From assembly GCA_044445965.1 (NCBI GenBank), contig JBIOEJ010000001.1, positions 1-64,000 of the forward strand: DNA of 64,000 nucleotides, read 5' to 3'. A program made the translations under genes and the position numbers. The stretch is from GAS188 sp044445965 (GTDB taxonomy: Bacteria > Pseudomonadota > Alphaproteobacteria > Rhizobiales > Beijerinckiaceae). The notes beneath the pieces were generated by a model that did no database searches, was not told where the DNA came from, and saw nothing but the letters and a program-made list of their open reading frames with translations. Numbering within the stretch: position 1 is the first letter of the stretch; every line of letters begins with the position of its first letter. Positions 38,981 to 47,114 of this stretch are shown in pieces.

Positions 38981-39922
38981 ATGCAGCTCAAAGGCATTCA
39001 CCATCTCACCGCCGTCACCGCCGACGCGCCCGGCAACCACGCCTTTTTTACAGGCGTGCTCGGCATGCGGCTCGTCAAGAAGACGGTCAATCAGGACGAT
39101 GTGAGCGCCTATCACCTCTTCTATGCGGATAAGAATGCGACGCCGGGCTCGGACCTCACCTTCTTCGATTGGCCTGTAGCGCGCGAGCGCCGCGGCACCA
39201 ACGCGATCACGCGCACCGCGCTCAGGGTCGCAGGCGAGGCGAGCTTGAAATGGTGGAGCGAGCGGCTCGAGGCGAACAAGGTGTCGCATAGGCCCATCAT
39301 CGAAGTGGATGGCCGATTGACGCTCGAATTCGAGGATGCCGAAGGCCAGCGGCTCGCCTTGATCGATGACCGCGGGAGCGGCCCGTCTTACCCTTGGGAG
39401 CGCAGTCCGGTTCCTGCCGAGCATCAGATCCGCGGGCTCGGCCCGATCACCCTGAGCGTGCCCGCCTTCGAGCCGACCGACGCCGTGCTGACGCGGGTCT
39501 TGGAGATGCGCCATCTGCGCGATTACAGCCTCGGCGGCGCGACCCTTCATGTCTACGAGATGGGGGAGGGTGGTCCGGCGGCCGAGCTTCACGTCGCCGT
39601 CGAGCCCGGCCTGCCTCCAGCGCAGCAGGGCGCAGGCAGCGTCCATCATGTCGCCTTCCGCACGCCGAACGAGGAGGAATACCAGGCCTGGATCGACCGG
39701 CTCAGAGTGATGCGCATCCCTTCGAGCGGCCCGGTCGACCGCTATTATTTCCGCAGCCTCTATTTCCGTGAGCCGAATGGGGTGCTGTTCGAAATCGCCA
39801 CCGACGGTCCGGGCTTCACCGCCGACGAGCCGCTCGAGGCGCTCGGCGAAAGACTGGCTCTGCCGCCATTCCTCGAGGGGCGCCGGGCTCGGATCGAAGC
39901 CGGCCTCAAGCCGCTCGCCTGA
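38981..39922 (+). CDS. Ring-cleaving dioxygenase/glyoxalase-type (MhqO-like) protein
   Basis: A 313-residue tandem VOC protein. First module: GIHHLTAVTADAPGNHAFFT; second: HHVAFRTPNEEEYQAW and YFREPNGVLFEIATD. Metal ligands expected are His in IHHLT, His in VHHVAF and Glu in LFEIATD. Closely related proteins (MhqO/MhqA) are hydroquinone-specific dioxygenases in Bacillus. ATG at 38981 has a GGGAG site. It sits 74 bp after the isomerase and 11 bp before the reductase gene. Confidence 0.88.
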   Translation: MQLKGIHHLTAVTADAPGNHAFFTGVLGMRLVKKTVNQDDVSAYHLFYADKNATPGSDLTFFDWPVARERRGTNAITRTALRVAGEASLKWWSERLEANKVSHRPIIEVDGRLTLEFEDAEGQRLALIDDRGSGPSYPWERSPVPAEHQIRGLGPITLSVPAFEPTDAVLTRVLEMRHLRDYSLGGATLHVYEMGEGGPAAELHVAVEPGLPPAQQGAGSVHHVAFRTPNEEEYQAWIDRLRVMRIPSSGPVDRYYFRSLYFREPNGVLFEIATDGPGFTADEPLEALGERLALPPFLEGRRARIEAGLKPLA

Positions 39923-39933
39923 AGGAGACCGCC

Positions 39934-40908
39934 TTGGGCCTGCTCATCGATGGTATCTGGCGCGACCAATGGTACGATACGGCTTCGACCGGGGGCCGCT
40001 TCGTGCGCCGCGACAGCCGATTTCGCAGTTGGGTCACGCCCGACGGCGCGCCGGGCCCGACCGGGGCGGGTGGCTTTGCCGCGGAACCCCGGCGCTATCA
40101 TCTTTATGTCTCGCTCGCCTGCCCCTGGGCGCATCGCACCTTGATCTTTCGCGTGCTCAAGGGCTTGCAGGAGGCGATCGGCGTCTGCGTCGTCAACTGG
40201 CTGATGGCCGAGTATGGCTGGAGCTTCGATGAGGGGCCAGGCGTCGTGCCGGACGCCATCAACGGCGCGCACTACCTCCATGAGGTTTACGCCAAGGCGG
40301 ATCCGAGTTTTTCGGGGCGCGTGACGGTGCCGGTCCTGTGGGACAAGAAAACCGCGACCATCGTCAACAATGAATCTTCCGAGATCATCCGCATGCTGAA
40401 TGCGGCGTTCGACGCGGTGGGAGCAGCGCCCGGCGACTACTATCCTCGAGAGCTGCGCCCGGAGATCGACGCGCTCAATGCGCGCATCTACGACACGCTC
40501 AACAACGGCGTCTACAAGTCCGGCTTCGCGACCACGCAATCAGCTTATGAGGAGGCCGTCAGACCGCTATTCGAGACGCTCGATTTCCTGGAGCATCGTC
40601 TGTCGGCGCGCCGCTATCTGTGCGGGGATCGGGTGACCGAGGCGGATTGGCGGCTGTTCACGACGCTGGTTCGCTTCGATTGCGTTTATCACGGCCATTT
40701 CAAATGCAATATCCGGCGCATCGTCGATTACCCCAATCTGTGGGGCTATACGCGCGAGCTCTATCAATGGCCGGGGATCGCCGAGACGGTGAACTTCCAG
40801 CATATCAAGAACCATTATTACCAGAGCCATCGCGGCATCAACCCGACCGGCATCGTCCCGGTCGGGCCCGTAATCGATTTCGCGCTGCCGCATGGGCGGG
40901 GAGCATAG
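39934..40908 (+). CDS. Glutathionyl-hydroquinone reductase (Xi-class GST)
   Basis: A 324-residue Xi-class glutathione transferase reducing glutathionyl-hydroquinones. The catalytic Cys is in SLACPWAHRTLIF. Downstream, NNESSEIIRMLN matches the family glutathione-binding region, and CGDRVTEADWRLFTTLVRFD the helical domain. The start is TTG at 39934, with AAGGAG 6 bp upstream. It ends with IVPVGPVIDFALPHG, the usual C-terminal region. It completes the quinone-detoxification trio. Confidence 0.93.
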   Translation: MGLLIDGIWRDQWYDTASTGGRFVRRDSRFRSWVTPDGAPGPTGAGGFAAEPRRYHLYVSLACPWAHRTLIFRVLKGLQEAIGVCVVNWLMAEYGWSFDEGPGVVPDAINGAHYLHEVYAKADPSFSGRVTVPVLWDKKTATIVNNESSEIIRMLNAAFDAVGAAPGDYYPRELRPEIDALNARIYDTLNNGVYKSGFATTQSAYEEAVRPLFETLDFLEHRLSARRYLCGDRVTEADWRLFTTLVRFDCVYHGHFKCNIRRIVDYPNLWGYTRELYQWPGIAETVNFQHIKNHYYQSHRGINPTGIVPVGPVIDFALPHGRGA

Positions 40909-41003
40909 GCGGGCCAGCTACACTGGCTCGCCGCCCCGTTTGGGAGGATGAGGTAGCGTGCTTTCGCTCGGCGCGAAAATTCGTGCGATTGATTTAGGAG
41001 AGC

Positions 41004-41051
41004 GAATTCAAAAACTAATATCTCGATATTTCAGTACTTTATACTGAATTC
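41004..41051. promoter_or_regulatory. AT-rich stack of small dyads upstream of queF
   Basis: In an otherwise GC-rich chromosome this 48-bp stretch is AT-rich. It holds two perfect 6-bp dyads: AATATC-TC-GATATT (41017-41030) and TCAGTA-5 bp-TACTGA (41031-41047). GAATTC occurs at both edges (41004-41009 and 41046-41051). It lies about 100 bp before the queF ATG and may be an operator or promoter. It is not a recognised preQ1 riboswitch. Confidence 0.5.
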
Positions 41052-41155
41052 TTGATGCAAGCTGCGGTCCCAGCTCCGCCAGCGGGATGGCGAGGCGAAG
41101 CCATGTCGCATGGGCGCGGTTGCCCAATGGGATGCCAATATGCCACATCACCGAG

Positions 41156-41611
41156 ATGACCACAAATCCGCCCTTGCAGCTCGGCCAGCATGTGCCCGTC
41201 CCGGCTTCGCCCGCCGAAGCCCTGCTCGAGCGAGTGCCGAACCCGCATCCTTCGACGAGCTACCTTGCGCGCTTCACCTGCCCGGAGTTCACCTCGCTCT
41301 GCCCGGTGACCGGCCAGCCCGATTTCGGCGTGCTGGTCATCGACTACCTCCCTGGCGAATGGCTCCTCGAATCGAAGTCGCTCAAGCTCTATCTCGCGAG
41401 CTTCCGCAACCACGGCGCTTTCCATGAGGATTGCACGATCGGCATCGGCAAGAAGATCGTCGGATTGATCGCACCGCTCTATCTGCGCATCGGCGGCTAT
41501 TGGTATCCGCGCGGCGGCATTCCGATCGACGTGTTCTGGCAGACCGGCGAACCGCCGGCGGGGCTATGGCTGCCGGATCAGGGCATTCCGCCTTATCGCG
41601 GACGCGGATAG
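41156..41611 (+). CDS. queF: NADPH-dependent 7-cyano-7-deazaguanine reductase QueF
   Basis: Reduces preQ0 to preQ1 in queuosine synthesis. 151 residues, the short unimodular type. It has the substrate Cys in FTCPEFTSLCPVTGQPDF and the NADPH motif ESKSLKLYLASFRNHG. HEDCTIGIGKKI carries the second conserved Glu-Asp-Cys element, and the end GGIPIDVFWQTGE is typical. The ATG at 41156 is chosen, although an ATG at 41087 is in frame, because residues between them are not conserved-looking. Confidence 0.96.
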   Translation: MTTNPPLQLGQHVPVPASPAEALLERVPNPHPSTSYLARFTCPEFTSLCPVTGQPDFGVLVIDYLPGEWLLESKSLKLYLASFRNHGAFHEDCTIGIGKKIVGLIAPLYLRIGGYWYPRGGIPIDVFWQTGEPPAGLWLPDQGIPPYRGRG

Positions 41612-41652
41612 GATTTTAGGGAGCTGGCCAAGATCGATATCGGGAGGTGCCG

Positions 41653-42033
41653 ATGAAGACGCTATTCCTGCTTGCCCTTGCCGCGACGCTGGGCCTGTCG
41701 ACCATGATCGACGGGGTCGCGGCGGCCGGCCTGCCGCTGCGTGTCGGTGAATGCGTGGCGACCCGAGTGAAGACGGTGACGAGCCGCCTCGAGCATATGC
41801 CGGGGACCGGCAGCGCCATCGAGTTCGTCAATGGCGGCTACCAGGTTTCCTACGACCAAGTACCGGCAGTCGATCGATCGCGACCGGGCGATCCCGTCAC
41901 CGTGTGCCTCGTCAGCATTCCGAAGGACTGTCCGCCGGGCGATGATCGCGGGCGGGAATATCGCACCACCAATCGACGGACCGGGCAGTCCTGGACGCTT
42001 CCTGACGCGCAGCATATGTGCGGCGGCGCGTGA
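41653..42033 (+). CDS. Secreted small protein of unknown function
   Basis: A 126-residue protein with a Sec signal peptide (MKTLFLLALAATLGLSTMI, cleavage probably near GVAAAG). The mature part contains three Cys (GECVATRV, VTVCLVSIPKDC, MCGG) that may form disulfides. No recognised family. It has a strong ribosome binding site (GGGAGG, 5 bp spacing) for the ATG at 41653, starting 40 bp after queF. Confidence 0.78.
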   Translation: MKTLFLLALAATLGLSTMIDGVAAAGLPLRVGECVATRVKTVTSRLEHMPGTGSAIEFVNGGYQVSYDQVPAVDRSRPGDPVTVCLVSIPKDCPPGDDRGREYRTTNRRTGQSWTLPDAQHMCGGA

Positions 42034-42065
42034 GCGAGCAGGACCCACGGCCCGCGAAGTCAGGA

Positions 42066-42518
42066 CTATTGCTCCGCGTAGGCGGCGATCGCTCTGAGAT
42101 AGTCCGAGGCGAGGTTCGCGCTGTTGACGTTGCCCGGGGAATTCAGACCCTCCGCCGCGGTGCCGACCGGCCGCGTCGTGCCGACGATTGCGTTGATGCT
42201 GTTGAGCGCCTTGAGGAATTGCGCCTCGTTGTCCAAAAGGCTGGCGGGATGTCGGGCTCCACCGTCGGCGCCGTCGGCTCTGAGGCCGCGAAGCTTCGAT
42301 AGCAGGCCGCTGGCCTCGGCGAGGGCGCCGTCCGTCCTCTGGATGGCGTTGGCGGCATTCGACGCATTGGCTGCGGGAGCCGCAGGCTCGTCGGCGACCC
42401 TCCGGATCCTGAGGCCGGCCGGCAGTTCCTGAGGCAAGCCGCCCAGGGGGGATCGCGTTCGCCCAAGATTGGGCTGCGACATCAATGTCGCGAGATTGGT
42501 CAGGAGCGTGAGGGGCAC
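42066..42518 (-). CDS. Orphan protein resembling the flagellin N-terminal helical domain
   Basis: A 150-residue protein with no signal peptide. GLRIRRVADEPAAPAANA followed by AIQRTDGALAEASGLLSKLR mirrors the flagellin/FlgL N-terminal pattern (GLRI, A-D-D-P-A, then an A-L-x-E-x-x-x-L-L-x-x-L-R helix). It continues with SLLDNEAQFLKALNSINAI, similar to the second helix of that domain. The C-terminal flagellin half is missing and no flagellar gene is near. The GTG at 42518 has CGGAG 7 bp upstream and is the chosen start. Similarity is by eye only. Confidence 0.55.
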   Translation of the reverse strand: MPLTLLTNLATLMSQPNLGRTRSPLGGLPQELPAGLRIRRVADEPAAPAANASNAANAIQRTDGALAEASGLLSKLRGLRADGADGGARHPASLLDNEAQFLKALNSINAIVGTTRPVGTAAEGLNSPGNVNSANLASDYLRAIAAYAEQ

Positions 42519-42670
42519 AAGCAATCTCCGTTGGGCGGGAGCACCAAGCTTGGATGCCGACCGAGTGCTACCTCATTAGCCGGCATGTCTTGAATTCCTC
42601 CTTCACACGCGCCTGAATTTGAGGGCGCCGCGGTAACCGCGCATTCAGCATCGGCCGCCCGCCGCCGCGC

Positions 42671-43231
42671 TCACAGCGATTTGAGGAATGTCGCGAGTCG
42701 CATCAGCCCTTCCGGCCAAGGGCCGTGACCCGAGGCCACGTTGATGTGACCGGCATTGCCGGCGTCGACGAAAGTCGAGCCCCAGGCCTTGGCCCTGGTC
42801 TGCGCCTCCGCGAGCGTGCCGTAAGGGTCCGTGCGGCTCGCCACCAGCACCGATGGGAATGGCAGGCGTTCCAGTGGGGTTGGGAGAAATGCCGGATCGA
42901 CCTCGGTGAGCGAGGCGACGCTGGCATCGGATGGCGGCGTGATCAGATAGGCGCCTGCGACCTTGGACGCCTCCAATCGCTTCGCCGCATGCGCGACCGC
43001 GAGGCCGCCGAGACTATGCGCGATCAGCACCACCGGCCGGCCTGCCTTTTCGGATCGGGCGACCTCATCTGCGATGCGTCCTGTCCATGGCCCGAGCGAG
43101 GGCCGCTCCCAATCCTCCTGCACGACCCGCCGCCCGGTCGACAGCTTCTGTTCCCAGCGCGTCTGCCAATGGTCGGGCCCGGAATTGCCAAGGCCGGGAA
43201 TGAACAGGATGTCGGCGTCGGAGATGCGCAT
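42671..43231 (-). CDS. RBBP9/YdeN-family alpha/beta hydrolase
   Basis: A 186-residue small serine hydrolase. DILFIPGLGNSGPDHWQTRWE and the elbow VLIAHSLGGLAVAH identify the RBBP9/YdeN family; the Asp of SRTDPYG and His of AGHINVASGHG complete the likely triad. The Met at 43231 starts just before the core. Substrate unknown. It is divergent from the aldehyde dehydrogenase. Confidence 0.9.
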   Translation of the reverse strand: MRISDADILFIPGLGNSGPDHWQTRWEQKLSTGRRVVQEDWERPSLGPWTGRIADEVARSEKAGRPVVLIAHSLGGLAVAHAAKRLEASKVAGAYLITPPSDASVASLTEVDPAFLPTPLERLPFPSVLVASRTDPYGTLAEAQTRAKAWGSTFVDAGNAGHINVASGHGPWPEGLMRLATFLKSL

Positions 43232-43376
43232 GAGGTATCCAAGATCAGGGAACGATGCATAGCAGCGGAGCGCCAACGCGTCTTGCGCGCCCATCTCCTC
43301 GCTTGCCTCGCGGGAGCCAATCCGGTTACGTCGGGGTTTGAGGACGAACTGGCAAGACAGGCCGAAAGGTGAGCAG

Positions 43377-44852
43377 ATGAGCACCGCAACCGTGAAGAAG
43401 CCCAAGGCTCCGCCGGTCGAGCATCATATCATCGGCGGGCGCGAGGTCGCCTCGGTCTCGGGCGAGACCATCGACGTCGTCGCGCCCGGAGACGGAAGCG
43501 TCTTCGCCGAGATCGCGGCCGGCTCCTCGCAGGACATCGCGCGGGCCGTGACGGCCGCGCGCAAGGCCTTCGACGGCGCCTGGGGCCGCCTCACCGCGAC
43601 CGAGCGCGGCCGCCTGCTCCTCAAGCTCGCTGATGCGGTCACGGCCCATGCCGGCGAGCTTGCCGCGATCGAGAGCCGCGATACCGGCAAGCCGATCAGC
43701 CAGGGCAAGGCCGATGTCGCGGCGCTCGCCCGCTACCTCGAATATTACGGCTCCGCGGCCGACAAACTGCATGGCGAGACCATCCCTTTCCTCAATACGC
43801 ATCTCGTTACGGTGCTGCGCGTGCCGCATGGCGTGACCGGGCACATCGTCCCTTGGAACTATCCCGTGCAGATCTTCGGCCGCTCGGCGGGCGCGGCGCT
43901 CGCGGCGGGCAATGCCTGCGTCGTCAAGCCTGCTGAGGATGCGTCCTTGAGCATCCTCAAGGTGGCGCGGCTGGCGCTCGAGGTCGGATTTCCGGAGGGC
44001 GCCCTCAACGTCGTGACGGGGCTCGGCCGCACGGCAGGCGCCGCGCTGTCGTCCCATCCGGGCGTGAATTTCATCTCGTTTACCGGCAGTCCCCAGACCG
44101 GGACGGCGATCCAAGCCGCTGCGGCGCAGAACCATGTCGGCGTCACCCTCGAGCTCGGGGGCAAGTCCGCGCAAGTCGTGTTCGCGGATGCCGATCTCGA
44201 CAGCCTCGTGCCCGTGGTCGTCAACGCCATCATCCAGAATGGCGGCCAGACCTGCTCGGCCGGGAGCCGCTTGCTCGTCGAGCGCGAGGCCTATGAGGGC
44301 GTCGCCGAGGCGGTCGCCAAGCGCTTCGCGGCGCTGCGGGCAGGGCCCCCCGAGCGCGATCTCGATCTCGGCCCGATGATCAATGCCGCCCAGAAGCGGC
44401 GCGTCGAGACCTATCTCGCGGCGGCTTCCGCCGATCATCTCGCGACGCTCGCCACGGGCACGATCGTGCCCGACGCCCCCAAGGGCGGCTATTATGTGCC
44501 ACCGACCCTCATCGGGCGCCCGCCGGAGAACCACCGGATCGTGCAGGAAGAGGTGTTCGGTCCGGTGCTCGCGGCCATGACTTTCGAGGACGAGGCTGAC
44601 GCCGTCCGGCTCGCCAACGGCACGCCGTTCGGCCTCGTCGCCGGCGTCTGGTCGCGCGATGCCAAGCGCGCCGTGCGCGTGGCGCGCAAGATGCGCGCCG
44701 GGCAGGTCTTCGTGAATTCTTATGGTGCGGGCGGCGGCATCGAATTGCCGTTCGGGGGGTTCGGCCGCTCAGGCCATGGCCGCGAGAAGGGTTTCGAGGG
44801 CTTGCGGGAGTTCACGACGACACAGACGCTCGTCATCGCCCATGGAGAATAG
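43377..44852 (+). CDS. NAD(P)-dependent aldehyde dehydrogenase
   Basis: A 491-residue aldehyde dehydrogenase. The catalytic Cys lies in NGGQTCSAGSR and the Glu in LELGGKSAQVVFAD; PWNYPVQIFGRSAGAALAAGN is the NAD-binding segment, and FVNSYGAGGGIELPFGGFGRSG is the conserved end region. The aldehyde is unknown; resemblance to betaine-aldehyde or gamma-aminobutyraldehyde dehydrogenases is likely. ATG at 43377 has AGGTGAG upstream. A strong intrinsic terminator follows the stop. Confidence 0.94.
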   Translation: MSTATVKKPKAPPVEHHIIGGREVASVSGETIDVVAPGDGSVFAEIAAGSSQDIARAVTAARKAFDGAWGRLTATERGRLLLKLADAVTAHAGELAAIESRDTGKPISQGKADVAALARYLEYYGSAADKLHGETIPFLNTHLVTVLRVPHGVTGHIVPWNYPVQIFGRSAGAALAAGNACVVKPAEDASLSILKVARLALEVGFPEGALNVVTGLGRTAGAALSSHPGVNFISFTGSPQTGTAIQAAAAQNHVGVTLELGGKSAQVVFADADLDSLVPVVVNAIIQNGGQTCSAGSRLLVEREAYEGVAEAVAKRFAALRAGPPERDLDLGPMINAAQKRRVETYLAAASADHLATLATGTIVPDAPKGGYYVPPTLIGRPPENHRIVQEEVFGPVLAAMTFEDEADAVRLANGTPFGLVAGVWSRDAKRAVRVARKMRAGQVFVNSYGAGGGIELPFGGFGRSGHGREKGFEGLREFTTTQTLVIAHGE

Positions 44853-44864
44853 GCGAGGGGGCCG

Positions 44865-44909
44865 AGAGCTTTCCCTAGTCTGATTGAAGGCTCTATTTGT
44901 TTGTTTTTT
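44865..44909 (+). terminator. Rho-independent terminator after the aldehyde dehydrogenase gene
   Basis: Arms AGAGCTTT (44865-44872) and AAGGCTCT (44887-44894) pair with one G-U, around a 14-base loop. They are followed by a T-rich tract (ATTTGTTTGTTTTTT, 44895-44909). Classic stem plus U-run 13 bp after the stop. Confidence 0.7.
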
Positions 44910-44980
44910 GCTGCATTATCTGCCGCAAACCGGAGGCGACCCCCGCCTTCGCCGGGGGCAAACCTTGCGGGAAAATGCTC
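44908..44980. repeat. Dispersed intergenic repeat, copy 1
   Basis: A 73-bp element with two small inverted repeats (TTGC-type stem around GCATTATCTGC, and CCCCCG/CGGGGG-like stem) ending GAAAATGCTC. A second copy at 53326-53397 matches at about 63 of 73 positions with one gap. Lies directly after the terminator. Confidence 0.85.
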
Positions 44981-44995
44981 TGACCCCGGTTTTTT

Positions 44996-45274
44996 TCACG
45001 AGGCGCGGGCCGGCACGATGAAACCGCCTGCCGGATCGATGATCGGGGCTTGCGCATCCGGCCGGTCCTGCAGGCGCAGCACCCATTCTCGCGGCGCCGC
45101 GCCCGGAACGGCGAGCCTGCCCCGCAACGTCAGCCCGTCATCATAGGGCAGGAACTCGAGCGCGGTGACCGTGAAGCGCGCTCCGGCCGCGATCTCGACG
45201 CCGTCGAAATCATGAAACGGCTTGACCACGTCGTAGCTCATGCCGACCCGGAACTGCCGATAGCTCTCGGACAT
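44996..45274 (-). CDS. Small conserved hypothetical protein (DUF3601-like)
   Basis: A 92-residue protein with the motif VGMSYDVVKPFHDFDGVEI, then FLPYDDGLTLRG and EWVLRLQD. The PFxDFDG and PYDDGLTL elements resemble a small domain family I recall as DUF3601. No signal peptide; function unknown. The start is placed at 45274 (MSESYRQFRV). It is adjacent to the GlsB-type membrane protein on the same strand, 17 bp apart, so the two may be co-transcribed. Confidence 0.6.
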   Translation of the reverse strand: MSESYRQFRVGMSYDVVKPFHDFDGVEIAAGARFTVTALEFLPYDDGLTLRGRLAVPGAAPREWVLRLQDRPDAQAPIIDPAGGFIVPARAS

Positions 45275-45291
45275 CTGAGAATAGGGCTGCC

Positions 45292-45594
45292 TTATATGTG
45301 GGTCGGCGGATTGCCGACCGGCGGATGCAGGGCGCGCCAGATCCACAAGACAATTATCGAGCCGACGAGGGCGGCGAGGAAATGATCGAGCGAGTTCCTG
45401 AGGCCGAAATTAGCGATCTGCGCCAGCTCCGAGCCGACGTAAGAACCTGCGATACCGATCAGGATATTGGTGAAGATCCAGTGCCTCGACCCCATGATCA
45501 TGCCGGCGATCCAGCCGGCCAGGCCCCCGATGATGATCAGCGCGAAAAACCCCATGGGCTGCGAGCTGCCGATGAAGCCCAATGGCTGGTACAT
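45292..45594 (-). CDS. GlsB/YeaQ/YmgE-family stress membrane protein
   Basis: A 100-residue membrane protein with three helices, containing IIIGGLAGWIAGMIMGS, the glycine-rich signature of transglycosylase-associated (GlsB/YeaQ) proteins, and GIAGSYVGSELAQ. Linked elsewhere to general stress. C-terminal half continues ALVGSIIVLWIWRALHPP. It is 55 bp from the hydrolase gene on the same strand. Confidence 0.88.
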   Translation of the reverse strand: MYQPLGFIGSSQPMGFFALIIIGGLAGWIAGMIMGSRHWIFTNILIGIAGSYVGSELAQIANFGLRNSLDHFLAALVGSIIVLWIWRALHPPVGNPPTHI

Positions 45595-45649
45595 GATCCG
45601 CTCCTCGAATGCCCGACGAAAGGTCTAATCCCGTTTGGGCCGGGCCTCG

Positions 45650-46888
45650 TCAATAGGTCAATTCCGCGACGGTCAGCCTGTTCTCGGCGGCGGGCCAGGC
45701 GCGGGCCATGATCTGTTCCTCGTTGAACACGCAATTGACCGCGCGGCCGGCTTCATTGTTCGGCAGCAACAATGTCGAGGTCGAATCGCCGGGGACGCCG
45801 CGGGCAATATCGGAGGGCTCGCGGCCATCGACGAGCACGACGTCGCGCCGAATGCCGAAATAGCCGCGTGGCCGCGACATGATGAGGATGGCGCCCACAT
45901 CCGCCTGACCAGGCGCTTTCGCCGGCCTCAGATCCACGACCGAAGAGGAGCGAGGAAAGGGCGAGCGATAGATATGGGTCGTCGGATAGCCATCCGCGGC
46001 CAATACGAATTCGAGGAACCAGTCGGGCTCGACGATGGCCGGCCCGCAGCGCCCATCTGCCTCGGTCAGGCGCCGATGCAGGGGCTCGCCTTGCCGTTCG
46101 CCCGTGGCGGGGGACACGCGGTAGATTTCGACGATGGCACCGGCGAGAGGGCGGTTGGTGGCATTGCCGCCGGGTGCGCCCGTCGCGACCCCGTCGAGCG
46201 CGACGCGTGTCCCCCGGTCGATGTCGATCCGGTCGGGTTCGCGACCCGCAATGAAGCGGAAGATCTCGCGGAATGCGCGGGGATGGAAGGCAGTCTCGCG
46301 ATGATCGAGCTGTCCGAGTGCGAGGTTCGTCGCGCCGCGCAAGGTGGGCCCTTCGAAGTTGATGCCGGTCGGGACGCCTTTGCGGCCGACGAAGCGTCCG
46401 TCGGGCTGGGCGTATTTGTCGTTGCCGTCGCTTCGCAGCGTGAGGAAGGCGGTACCTGGAACGACATCGCTCTCGCCGCCGTTCAGCCGGTGCAGGAAAG
46501 GGCCACGGCCGTTGAACTCGCTGCCTGGATTGTCGGGCCAGTCGAACACGCCGTGGTTCGGCACGCCGCAATGCACCGCATGGCTGACATTCGCGCCGTC
46601 CTTGGCCGCGATATAGTTGCGTATGGGATAGCCGCCGCGCGAATTGCCGACGAGAGCGATTTTCGCAGCGCTGCTACGGCTCTTGACCAGGTCGATGACC
46701 CGAGAGAGCTCGCGCAGCTGATCCTCGGTCGAGGATCGGCCGGCTTGAGGCACGCCATCGTCGCTGCGCGCCAAGGGGTCTGTGAGGCTGAACGCGGTCA
46801 AGCGATCGCGGGCAATACCGTTCGATTCGAAGCGCCACAGCACCGTCGTCCAAATCGCCGCATTGTCCCCATTGCCGTGCAGGAACAC
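45650..46888 (-). CDS. Secreted alpha/beta hydrolase, N-terminus in another frame
   Basis: A 412-residue body with an alpha/beta-hydrolase start (FLHGNGDNAAIWTT) and a nucleophile elbow IALVGNSRGGYPIRNYI. It ends in a beta-rich C-terminal domain (RPLAGAIVEIYRVSPATGER, EFVLAADGYPTTHIYRSPF). No start better than a GTG at 46888 exists in this frame. Immediately upstream, in the other frame, lies an authentic signal peptide (46889-47012). Together they look like one secreted hydrolase with a net one-base shift; reading through in the body frame gives SGGAASPLPPVV before FLHGNG. Whether this is a pseudogene, programmed shift or sequence error cannot be decided. Confidence 0.6.
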   Translation of the reverse strand: MFLHGNGDNAAIWTTVLWRFESNGIARDRLTAFSLTDPLARSDDGVPQAGRSSTEDQLRELSRVIDLVKSRSSAAKIALVGNSRGGYPIRNYIAAKDGANVSHAVHCGVPNHGVFDWPDNPGSEFNGRGPFLHRLNGGESDVVPGTAFLTLRSDGNDKYAQPDGRFVGRKGVPTGINFEGPTLRGATNLALGQLDHRETAFHPRAFREIFRFIAGREPDRIDIDRGTRVALDGVATGAPGGNATNRPLAGAIVEIYRVSPATGERQGEPLHRRLTEADGRCGPAIVEPDWFLEFVLAADGYPTTHIYRSPFPRSSSVVDLRPAKAPGQADVGAILIMSRPRGYFGIRRDVVLVDGREPSDIARGVPGDSTSTLLLPNNEAGRAVNCVFNEEQIMARAWPAAENRLTVAELTY

Positions 46889-47012
46889 GACCGGGGGCAG
46901 CGGGCTTGCGGCTCCGCCCGAGCCTGTTTGCGCGCGCGACCCGAGGAGCGGCCAGTGCCGCGATCGGAGCGAGCACCGCTGATTGCAGCAGTCGACGACG
47001 GCAGAGCTTCAT
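46889..47012 (-). pseudogene. Out-of-frame signal peptide of the hydrolase
   Basis: The frame starting at ATG 47012 gives MKLCRRRLLQSAVLAPIAA, LAAPRVARAN, a Tat/Sec-like signal with RR and an Ala-rich cleavage region, then runs out of the conserved frame. The body frame upstream of 46888 stays open back to a TGA that overlaps this ATG. The change of frame must occur between 46889 and about 46930 if the two parts were one gene. Confidence is for the segment being a remnant of the same gene. Confidence 0.55.
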
Positions 47013-47114
47013 GACGGTGCTCCCTCGGACGGTCGAACATCGTGATGGTCCGACGGTTCCACACCGGCAGCGCCGCGGCGTTCGAGCCGCGACGGGTAGT
47101 CGGCTTGTCGAAAT

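Noticed and set aside
41004..41155. Possible preQ1 riboswitch before queF.
   Set aside because: No preQ1-I or -II type pattern; the dyads are more like protein operators.
45635..47014. Open frame opposite the frameshifted hydrolase.
   Set aside because: Composition is that of an antisense shadow; the minus-strand hydrolase has clear motifs.
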